NCBI GenBank assembly: GCA_023333565.1
Contig: JAJKFH010003173.1
Location: 186,001-250,000 of the forward strand
Length of the DNA: 64,000 nucleotides
Direction: 5' to 3'
Source of the DNA: Puffinus mauretanicus
Taxonomy: Eukaryota; Chordata; Aves; Procellariiformes; Procellariidae
Shown: piece after piece, positions 54,040 to 64,000 of the stretch
Layout of the letters: each line of letters begins with the position of its first letter
Position numbering within the stretch: position 1 is the first letter of the stretch
Notes under the pieces: generated by a model
The model's database searches: none
What the model was told of the DNA's origin: nothing
The model's input: the letters and a program-made list of their open reading frames with translations, nothing else
Made by a program: the position numbers and the translations under genes

Positions 54040-54767
54040 CATAGAATCATAGAATCATTTCGGTTGGAAAAGACCTTTAAGATCATCAAGTCCAACCGTT
54101 AACCTAGCACTGCCAAGTCCACCACTAAGCCATGTCCCCAAGTGCCACATCTACGCGTTTTTTAAATACCTCCAGGGCTGGTGACTCCACCACTTCCCTG
54201 GGCAGCCTGTTCCAGTGCTTGACAACCCTTTGGGTGAAGAAATTGTTCCTAATATCCAATCTAAACTTCCCCTGGTGCAACTTAGGCCGTTTCCTCTTGT
54301 CCTATTGCTTGTTACTTGGGGGAAGAGACCGACCCCCCCTCGCTCCAACCTCCCTTCAGGGAGTTGTAGAGCGCGATGAGGTCTCCCCTCAGCCTCCTCT
54401 TCTCCAGACTGAACACCCCCAGTTCCCTCAGCTGCTCCCCATCAGACTTGTGCTCCAGGCCCTTCACCAGCTTCGTTGCCCTCCTCTGGACACGCTCCAG
54501 CACCTCCATGTCCTTCTTGTAGTGAGGGGCCCAAAACTGAACACAGGATTCGAGGTGCGGCCTCACCAGTGCCCAGTACAGGGGCACGATCACCCCCCTG
54601 CTCCTGCTGGCCACACCAGTTCTGATACAGGCCAGGATGCCGTTGGCCTTCTTGGCCACCTGGGCACACTGCCGGCTCATGTTCAGCCGCTGTCAACCAG
54701 CACCCCCAGGTCCTTTTCCTCCGGGCAGCTTTCCAGCCACTCTTCCCCAAGCCTGCAGCGTTGCATG
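54040..54767 (-). repeat. CR1 LINE, 5'-truncated copy with RT C-terminal remnant
   Basis: The left end is the reverse complement of a CR1 tail (CATAGAATCATAGAATCATT, then GGTTGGAAAAGACCTTTAAG), so the element points left. Reading the minus strand from about 54,680 to 54,312, a 122-codon open frame shows the conserved end of CR1 reverse transcriptase ([49 protein letters not shown]). The upstream part near 54,690 has a small deletion relative to what I expect. The right edge near 54,767 (after GCAGCGTTGCATG) marks the 5' truncation. The element is dead: it lacks most of ORF2 and all of ORF1. Confidence 0.95.
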
Positions 54768-55792
54768 ACTCATGGGAGGATTTACTATCTATATTATCTC
54801 TTACCATGACAGTGTAAAACTCATCTGTTGCAAATGGTTTCAAATTAAATTTCTGGGGTACAAACATGCAGAAGATGATCCACTGACTACAGTGCTAAAC
54901 TAGGGGTTTGTCTGCGTAGGTTCAAGGTGCTCTTCTGCTCTGAGCCTACGTGACCATAGTATCTTTGTGCCTCAGTAAAGGTGGTGAGTCATCCAGCTGC
55001 GGCCGCTACACGATGAAGTAAGCTAATAAAAGAGACAGGGCAAACATCCTGTTTCGTTCTTAATTCATATCATTGACTAAGATGTAGCTTAATTAACCAA
55101 CCTTCTCTCCCTACAGGACAGTCTGACTATCATCACTTACCATATGTAAAACACTACACAGTATCATTATATACTGTTCTTTATACTAAAAAGCCGTATC
55201 ACAATGTCACCAGGATAACTGAACCTGCTGTCAGCAGTCTAGATAGAAATGCCAAAGATGTAGTGGGTCAGAGACACTTAAATACCCTCTCAGCTCTAGA
55301 GCTGATGTCTTTTTCACTCATATATGGCATCGAGACCGTGCGGGGAGCAGAGCTAATTCTTGCTGAGTCATTCAGAGGCCTTTTTCTTGCTTGTAAATTA
55401 TCCTCAACCTGGCTGCTCTCCTGTCACATGCATTAGAACGCAGCATTTCTCAACCAAAATATCGAGCGGGCAAATCCTAGCCCGTGAACTCCTGTCAAGC
55501 TCTTCCCCAGTAATATTCCTCTCATCTGTAAGTCTATGACTCCGGTGGGATGCCTGGCACCCCAGCCGCAGGGGCACAGCTCTGCCGGGACTCCGAGTAT
55601 CCACTCGCTTCCCGACTCGCAGGTATTTACACAAGCATTTACAAGACTTTTCTCAAACGCTCTTCTCAGTAGCCTGGATGCAGGTGAAAGCACCTCAAAA
55701 GATGTTGCAGTGGAGAACATCTCAGCTGCCACTGCAGCATGTCAACGCTTCATCCGCTTCCCTCGCCCTTCTCCCGCTGGCAGGCGGGGGCC

Positions 55793-55818
55793 GGGAGCAG
55801 GGGCTGGGAGCAGGGGCT
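55793..55818 (+). repeat. 13-bp tandem repeat, two copies
   Basis: GGGAGCAGGGGCT is repeated exactly twice and begins a third time. It is G-rich with several GG/GGGG runs, so it has weak quadruplex potential. Confidence 0.8.
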
Positions 55819-56267
55819 GGGAAAAGCAGCAGGTCCGCGCACGCGCCAGACCCATCCTGCTGGTCACGCCGGGAGAAACAATGGGAGGTGGTAAAGCCTC
55901 ACGGCAACCAAAGTAATAGAGGAAAGGAGATTTTTGTGTTTGACAACTAGATGAGTAATCCTGAATTCCCTGCTTCACCCTAATCCCCCGCTGAGTCACT
56001 GGGTCCCTGTTGGTACCCCGGGCTGGGTGACTCCTCTCTCGGAGGCTGCCAGGGATTTTTGCCATATGGCAACAAGGAGATTTGATTAGTTACTGCTTCC
56101 TATTTGTTTTAATTAGTAGTTTATTAGCCATATGCTAAATTGAACATTTCAACTACTCAGCAGCGTTACTGGAAGCCAGAAAGTAACTGGACGGGGTTTC
56201 TGTTGCCTCCTGAGCCACATGCATACTTGCTTTGAACATAATGTCACCTGGTGGGAGTGCAGGAGTG

Positions 56268-56336
56268 CTCATCCCTTGTCTCATCCTATCTCATCTCATT
56301 TTATCTCATCTCTTCTTGTTTTATTTAATCTCATCT
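56268..56336 (+). repeat. imperfect (TCTCA)n / (ATCTC)n microsatellite
   Basis: Repeated TCTCATC, TATCTCATCTCATTT and related words make an imperfect pentanucleotide repeat of about 70 bases. The interruptions suggest an old, partly decayed tract. Confidence 0.75.
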
Positions 56337-59300
56337 GCCACCTCTGCCAGCACCAGGCAGGGGAGCAGGTCAGACCTCTGGCTGCCTACCAGAGCTGCTT
56401 CTCACGTGGGTGGATGCCGATGGCCCTTGGCATTTCCCAAGCTGTGGGAGCTCTGCTGTAGGACACCCAGGGACCTCCAGGGAGAGCCTCCCGGACGAGT
56501 AATTTGGTGGTGCTCCTCTCTCTGGGTAGCAGATTAACAGGAGCTTGAAACCTCTGCACTAATCACACTGTGGTGTTTGCACCTCTTTGTTTCTGCATTC
56601 CCATCAATCAGTCATATAAAAGTTAATGAGAAATAGATAAAGAAGGTCATAAACAGCAACAGAGTAGATTCAGTTTAAAACTCGCTGCGATATCCACAGA
56701 GAGCCGAGAGCGGTTTTCACCCAGCCCTAGTGCACAAGGTTTTATTGCAGACAGATTCTGGCACCAAGGGCAGCTGCTGCCATACATTTTACCAGCACAC
56801 AGCTCTTTCTAAGAATAGCTAATCAGTCATTAAACAAATTCTGTACATCATCCCACTTCTTGTCAGGAAGCCACTGGAAAGGTACTTGCAGCATGTAACT
56901 AAAAACACCACCAGAAAGTACTGAGCAACTCGGGAAACATCCCGGACCCGCGCGGGTCCGACGAGGTCTGGCGGTGCCTTCGTGTGATGGCTGGCACATC
57001 GCCCACGGGAAGCGTGCCCGACCTGTTCGTGGCCATTCAGCTGGCCACAGGCCACTCCTGATGGCTAGAGACCATCTTTCTTTTGCCTTTAAGAGAGTTG
57101 CCTTTTTAAGTTTTCAAATGATAATTGGATTTCTCCAAAGATTTGCCCAGGACTTTTCCAGCTCCTCCAAGTTCTCTCAGTTACCAGCGTTGGTGGCATT
57201 TATAGACTTTTATCAAAGTTCCATTTTGCAGTGCTACAGCTTCAGGTTTTACTACTTCTGCACACAGAAATGCATGAACACGCTACTAATTTTACCCCTG
57301 ACTACCTTTACTTTTTCATATTCTCATAGTCTTTCACCATTATCACACTAGATGTCAAAGTAATTGCGCAGATTACACACCAAATTCTGGTTTACTGGCT
57401 AGGCTAATTTGTTTAAATTTGTTTTCTTTTTTTTTTTTCTGAGAGAACTGTGAACATCATTTTATACAATTGTCTCAATGGCCTCTCCATGACTATTTCC
57501 CTCTTTCACAGAAATGTTAAGTATTTTGTTTCAAACTTGCACCTTCTCTTGGAAAACATCTTTAAATTAGGCTTTCTTGATTCCCATGCAGTTTAGAAAC
57601 GCAGATTCCTAGATGTTGGGATTGATTTTGTATCCTATTTTTTCCACCATTTCGGGGGTTATAATGGTCTAAAATGCAGTAACTTGACTCTCTCAGATGC
57701 TATATTTAATCAACATGTTACTCCGATTCACTCTTATGCACTTGTTCCCTGTGTGGGCTCAGATCAATTTTTAGATTCTAATGACTGACGCATTTTTAAA
57801 ATACATTTCAGTTGCATGCTTACAATAGATCCCAGGTGCAAATTTGCAAGTGCAGATGATTACAGCCCCAAACCCTTGCCATTTGCAATGCGAAGGCCAC
57901 AGCCGTGCTGCTGATGGGAGCAGGGTGCAGCTCCATCACCCCTGCAGCGGCTCCTCGTGCTCCTGGGGCAGTGGAGCTGCCGTCCTCCCCCAGCACAGCA
58001 CGTTGCTGCCCTGGGCTGACAGCAGCGACCAGCAGTCTCAAGTCTTCCTCCAGCCCAGCAGACACACAGGTGCTTTCCAAGAGCTCAGGGTTGAGCACAT
58101 AGCTCTGCCTTTACTAAATAACCCAGCGCAGAGCAGCAACGCTGCTTTCCACGGCTCAGTAATAGAGTTTCTCGAGCTATCGTGTTCCACTGCCCTCAAA
58201 GCGATTAGTACATCAACCTATTAATACCCCACGCCCTCTCCCCAGCCTGGGGGACTGTGCTCTCCGTAACATTCTCCTCAGAATAATCTGAGGGTGGCAT
58301 GAGGAAATCGAGGTTTACAGCTGCCCACCTAGCAAAAACCAGCAGCAGCATCCCTCCCCTGGCCTCGTGCCAAGCTCAGTAACATTTTGTCATCTCTGCT
58401 GTGACAAAACATAGGTGCTCACTACAAGAGCATTACAAAGCATTGCTAACGGAAGGAGATTTTGATTAGCAGACCCTGGAGACGGAGTTATACCCAACAG
58501 TGAATCCTGGAGCTTGTTCACATTGCTCCTCCCTTGCTCGCATCAATCCAGCAAGCCCAAGCCTGCATGCACTGACACACAGGCAGTTCCCTTCCTCCAG
58601 GAACCAACTTCCCGCTCCGTTTCAAACACGTTTCAGCTCACACACACATCCCTGAACCTCCCCAGCTCCTGTGTTCCCCCAGATTGCACTGGAGACACTG
58701 GAGTCGCAGACCTTGAACGTGAACCAGGGTCAATGAGCTCTGCCAGGGACGGGGTGGGAAGACATTTACCACCACGCTCTCGATGGCTGCAGTGCCTACG
58801 CCCCACTGCAAGCACAGCAAACCTCCTGATACTGAATTTCTGGATATCTTGAGAAGCAGGCTCCCCTGTACCCCAACTCTGCTGATGGTCTCTCCCCACG
58901 AAATGAATCCCACCCATCCCAGCTCATCTGCTTTGCGGTGCAGTGGAATCACCGACACTTTTCCTGCAGCACAAGATGCTCATTTGTGTACAGAGGCAAT
59001 GAGAGAAACCTCCCTCTAAGAAGGGACGCGGAGCCTCGTATTTACTCTGCCTGGTATATGAGAGATTATAATGTCACTCATCGTATTAGTAAATACTGAC
59101 AAACGTGACAAAACATGGAGTTAATCCTTGAAGTCTGCTGAAACCAAATATACGGTCCAATTTGGTAACAAGTACAGATGGAAACATGCTCTGCGGCCTC
59201 AGTGTAGTCATATTACATATTTAAAGTTACTTACTAAATACACAAAGGGTCTGAACTTCCAGCTGATTGTTGGAACATGCAGATTCTGGGGAAGAATATG

Positions 59301-61781
59301 GCAAGGCAGGCATGCCAGCAGCTCTGCCTGGGTGTGAACAACTGGAAGTTATCCTTCAGCTGGAAAGTAAGACAAATGAGACAGTATTAAAGCATGAGAT
59401 AAGAAAAGATGTTCCCTTTATTAAAAAATAGCAGTACATTCTTTACATTTAGCATAAAATCTGCTGTAATTACCTAGCAGTTGGAAAGCAATTTGCAACA
59501 GGCTTTATTGTTCAGCATCTGTACCAAATTCTCAGGGAAACATCCACCAGGGAATAAAGTAAAATGAGATGTGCCACAGTAACTACAACGTTTAAGTGCT
59601 TGCACAATGGAAATTTCGGTGAGGCTTAAATGAGCTACAATGCAATTCTACTTTTTGTGTTGCTGGTTTTGTTTTGTCACTTAAAGGGCTCTGGGTTTGA
59701 CTCCAGCTTGTTTTCCTCCTGTATACACACACCCACCAGGAATGCTATAATCCACACAAACTACTAAGGTTATATTACAAAAAAAAAAAGTAATTGTCAA
59801 AAGAAAAACCAAGCCTATTGCAGCCACATTCTGGCAGGTACAGAACAAGAAACATTCTGGCAGGTTCCACTACCAGGACTTCACTATTTATCTTTGGTTT
59901 TATTCTCTATAATAAAAAGAAAAGGTAAAATAGCTTGCAAGTTAACTAATGACTTGCAAATTCACCACAGCATCCCAGAGTAACTCTTTCATCCAGTGGA
60001 GAATAGTGGAGCTCACACAAGGTTTTATGGATGCTTAAAGGAAGCTACATTTTACTCCTGCTTAGCCTGGTAAAAATCTGGCTTAACTTCACCACAAGTG
60101 AGACAGTCAGTAGAACTGTGATGGAAATAAAACACTTCAAGTTTGTACCAGTTTGGAAAAAAAAAAAAAGAAAAAAAAGAAAGAGTTCTAGTTTTGCATC
60201 TCCCCGAGGCAGGGAGCATACATGCAAGGCCATTCAGGAATTCTGTCTCAGGTGTTGAAACCCGTGCCACGTGGGAGCAGAGTACGAGCCTGATGCTCTC
60301 CAAACAGTTCCTAACTTCCCAGGGGACCTCACATATCACATAGTGACAACCATGAATTTATTGGATGCCTGTTTATTCCTTCCTTCTTTCTTTCCTCACT
60401 GATTAAGTAACATTCCTCTGATTTAACTGCATACCATCAAATAAAATAGGAATGTATCTTTGTAAGGAAATGTATCTTATGTTCTGTTCCAGCCTGAAGC
60501 TAAACAGCATAAACAAATTCATCCCTTTCGGTAACGAGGACACGATTGCAAGAGTGCTTGGAATTAAGGGATATTGACAAATTCCCTATATTTTTCTCCC
60601 ATCCAGAATTATGTTTCAGAACTCTGCCTCGTGCTTTGCTACCCTACATTATCCTGTCCAATCAGGCTGTGTGCCCGCAAGCCTCCAAGCAGGTTATTAG
60701 TCTCACAAAATGCATAGGATTAAAAGCGCATGTCTTTAAGCTCTACAGGCTGAATTTTACTCAGCGTGATTGCATGGATACAAATGAGAACAGAGCTTGA
60801 GTCTAGATGTTTACAGTACCATGCAATTTGCTTTAACACGCTGACTTCTGACGTAAGGCAAGTTCCACGCAGAGGAAGTTAATGTCTATGTCCTCTTTCA
60901 GATCAGAGCAGAGCACACTCGAATGGGGAAATCAAAGTCTTATTATTAAGTAAAATAATTCACTCATTCAAGAGAAAAAGGAAAAACTGAACTAATGCTC
61001 AAAGAAATGGGATGATCTGTGAGTGAAAGGAGGCAATGTAGACGTGATGACAGGAGGGATGTGACTGTGTGCTCTACGGGTTGGTAGGAAAGCCAGGAAT
61101 AATAGAGAGCAAGGAGAATCAGACAGACAGTTACAAAAATCCTAGACTTTATTCAATGAATTATTTAAAGTCTATTTCTGATCCGGCACAGGAGGTCACT
61201 TGATCTCCAGAAGGGAGTAACAGGAGCCCCATCACTTCTGCCATTCAGAACTGGAACGAACAAAGCGATAGGAAATACACAGCACAGAACCATCATCCCG
61301 CGGCTCAGGGAAAGCACTATTTGACCTTAGCAGACTTCCCCTCTTTCTAGTATTTCTGTCTTGTTTGCAGCCATGGGAGTTCACAGGCTGAACTAGCTTC
61401 ACTGGGTAAATACCGACACCTCCATACGTGTCAGTATTGTGGACCAAAGCTGTGGTCAGCTTCTTCATGTCTGATGGCTTAGGTGTGCCATCACAAACAA
61501 ACAGCATCAAGCTGGATGAGGCCTTTCAGACTTACTAAATGATAGCATTAAATCATAACAACCTAGTCTTGAAAGACTCATTTAGTAAGACAATACCAAA
61601 TACCGAAGAGGAAGGCTAGATGCTATCCAACAGCTAAGCAGCCTCAGGAGCTTATCCCCAGACCAGTGCCCTGAAGCATATGAACACTGTGACAGACAAA
61701 CTTTGTCTTTATTACAGCCTTGTCTAAGAGTTGGAAAAAAAAGATAGAAATACGAGCTGAAAGTGATGAACTAAATCACAC

Positions 61782-61890
61782 GAAGGTTAAGACTTTAATG
61801 ACTTAGCTAAGGTCTCAGACAGCATACCGCAGCAGTAACTTGGGAACACCAGTGTCCCAATCCAGTTCTACAGTCGTAAGATCATCCTTC
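61782..61890 (+). repeat. MIR-like SINE relic
   Basis: AAGGTTAAGACTTTAATGAC, then TTAGCTAAGGTCTCAGACAG, GCAGTAACTTGGGAACACCA and CCCAATCCAGTTCTACAG follow the order of the MIR core and 3' part (GGTTAAGTGACTTGCCCAAGGTCACACAG, AGTAAGTGG, GAACCCAGGTCT). Diverged, plus orientation. Confidence 0.45.
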
Positions 61891-64000
61891 CTACTTTGCT
61901 TCGCGGAGCACAGACAGATTAATGGAAGACACATCTTCCCCCACACACCCCGAGAGCTTCTGCAGACCTGACATCTCCAGCAAATGCCCTATTCCCAGGA
62001 CCTGAGGGAGCGCAGTGCATTTGTAGAAAATCGAAAGTATATCTTAGGACCGAGGTTAATATCAACAGCCTGGTTTTCCAGGTCCACTAGGTGAGGAGAG
62101 GCTGAAGTCGCTCTTCGTTCGCCACAGTCCCCCTATTCCCCCACCTTTCCTGAAGTCATGGAGCTCTCTAGACTCTCTTTGGTTCCCTGTCCTACAAATA
62201 CCCTTGACAACAAGCTCCCTGGTCAGAGAGGAATCTAAAAATGTACACTTGGTTTACCTTGTTCAGCACATTCACAGCGGCTGGGTTCTCCCATAAATAA
62301 CGATACTACTAAAGGTGAACATGAACAACTTGAGACATGCAGACACAGACAGAAAGAATGAGTTCTGGGCAAAGCTGAGATACACAGTTTCTCTCACTCC
62401 TATTCAACTGCAGCAATTTCACATCTCTGGGAAGAAGAAAAAAAGCTTCAAGCATGAGATTATTACATTTTGTACATTACACCCTGATAGAAGCTAAAAA
62501 TAGAGTCTGACGGTTGCTAAGTGCGTTTCAAATGGCTTTCCTTAGAGGTAAAAATGGGATTTTATTTGAAAAAGCAGAAGGTGGGATTTATAACATTTTG
62601 GGAAAGAGCTGAACAGAAAATCGCCAGTTGTCAGAATGGAAGAAGCAGGGAGTTTTCTATTCCTTTTCTTCTCAAGAGAGAAGGCAAGGGGTGTTTACTG
62701 AAAGACTATTCAGGGCTTCCTAGTGCACTACATGAAGAATACGCACGCAAACTCATGGCACTTCTCATCCCCTTCCTTTTCACAAAAGGATAACGTTCTT
62801 ACAGGTTCTACCACACCGCAAGGCACATCTACCCTGCGGACAGCAGAGGAAAGTAAAAATACCTGTACTCGCTCCAGGTGGTTTCACTTGGCTAGGGAAG
62901 CACAGAGCCCCGTGCGAGGCATTTCCCGGCTTCACAGGGTACGCCTGGGAGGGGGTTTGGGACACTGGGATAAAACCTTCAGCTGATCATCGGGGTTAGA
63001 GCTCCAGTGAGTCCGAACCCAGTGCTCCACTGCCAGGGAACCTGCAACACACCAAGCACTGAGGATGTTACAGCTTTCAAGCTTCCACATAAACTAACTC
63101 CACTTCGTACTTGCTTTCTGCTTAACCATTTGGCACGGCAGGTTTCATGTAGAAGAGCATGTGTAAAATAAAGCCATGCGTGTCATTGCGGTTAGGACAG
63201 CGTGCTAAGGGTGAAGCCTGTTTGCCTTTCTTCATAGGTCTGAAACACTGAAGCATAGGGACTGACTGCCATTCTCATTAAAAGCACTGTGGTTATCATT
63301 TCGTAATTAAGAAAATCAACTGTTATAATAAAGATTGAGAGTTGTAATTGAAAGACATCTTATGTCAGAACAATTTCTGAGACACACTCCAAGTATTAGG
63401 AGAGCCATTTCCTGCAGCAGTAACTGCTGTAGGACTAGGCAACTTGTTAACATACCCGCTCGGCAGAAAACAGTCTCGAGATGATTAGAATTACAGCCAT
63501 GCAAATAGCATGAATACACTATTCAAAAAGTTTAGATGCTGTTAAAGCTTATGCAGTCGCAAGCAGACAGGGAGAGATGAGGTTGGGAAGGACAGTAACC
63601 AGAAGCTCAAGCACTTTGAAGCATCAGACTTTCTCTGTGACCTCACAGCTCTCCAGAAATGAGAATCACTATCCAGGGGGGACATTAAAATGTTAGGAGA
63701 AGACTAAAATAATGGTTCAAAGAAAACAGGTGTTAAATTAATGGATACTTATGCATTGATGTGGAAGCACGTATATTGAAGGGAAAAAAAATGAGAGAAA
63801 CCTCATTTATTTTCTTGTATAACTTTTTCATTACAAACTGACTGTGTCCTTATCAAGGCAACATGAAAAAAAAAGCGTTATCATGGCTGAGAAAGAAAAG
63901 CTATTTTTAATCAATTCTGTCAAGGGAGACAAACTTAGATACATTTTTTGCATGCATTGTCAAGCCAAAGATCTGGGCTGTATGCATCTGTGGACAGTAA
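61891..64000 (+). other. KCND3: intron segment 5, to the window edge
   Basis: AT-rich noncoding DNA without a recognised exon, repeat or RNA gene. The next Kv4 exon was not found, so the intron appears to continue beyond 64,000 and exceed 48 kb. Intronic status rests on the absence of the rest of the channel CDS and of any other gene. Confidence 0.55.

Larger units (their letters stand above)
54768..61781 (+). other. KCND3: intron segment 4
   Basis: Noncoding DNA, AT-rich overall, with a moderately GC-rich part at about 55,740-55,870 holding a 13-bp tandem repeat and another at 57,890-58,080. A pentanucleotide repeat is at 56,268-56,336. Homopolymer tracts occur near 57,429 (T), 59,779 (A) and 60,158-60,186 (A with G). 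No exon or RNA gene was recognised. Confidence 0.6.

Noticed and set aside
54132..54809. 225-codon plus-strand frame
   Set aside because: It is the antisense shadow of the CR1 element; the real coding remnant is on the minus strand.

Overview
The window is vertebrate nuclear DNA, most likely from a bird. Two things support this. The only clear protein-coding exon encodes the N-terminal half of a Shal-type voltage-gated potassium channel, ending at a canonical splice donor. The recognisable interspersed repeats are 3'-anchored CR1 LINE pieces with the ATTCTATGATTCTA-type tail typical of birds and other sauropsids. Interspersed repeats are sparse, and the AT-rich noncoding sequence is broken by short, very CpG-dense patches, which also fits an avian genome.

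Layout: positions 1 to about 9,090 are a 5' flank without a supported gene. A strong CpG island at about 9,115-9,835 is the likely promoter and untranslated first exon of the channel gene; it contains a good splice donor at 9,587. A putative first intron runs to the acceptor ending at 14,395. The first coding exon has its ATG at 14,472 in a strong Kozak context and encodes 369 complete codons, with the next codon split by the donor at 15,581. The protein matches Kv4.3 (KCND3) better than Kv4.2 (KCND2). The exon covers the KChIP-binding N-terminus, the zinc-binding T1 tetramerisation domain, S1-S5, the pore helix and the start of the selectivity filter. Everything from 15,581 to 64,000 is read as part of the next intron: I see no continuation (YGD filter, S6, C-terminus), so that exon lies beyond the window.

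Inside the large intron are two short plus-strand CR1 tails (about 26,455-26,520 and 31,480-31,573), one longer minus-strand CR1 fragment with reverse-transcriptase C-terminal coding remnants (54,040-54,767), several worn MIR-like SINE relics, a probable old palindromic amniote repeat, small tandem repeats, and compact CpG-dense patches at about 19.8, 35.1-35.5, 40.8-41.0 and 41.9-42.2 kb. AT-rich segments with homeodomain/POU/MEIS-like words are only candidate regulatory elements.

I found no CRISPR array, tRNA, rRNA, operon, prophage or novel protein system. Nearly all other open reading frames are short chance frames in GC-rich or low-complexity DNA. The most interesting points concern regulation of the channel gene: possible overlapping upstream ORFs that splicing would bring together, the CpG-dense intronic patches, and the candidate noncoding elements.
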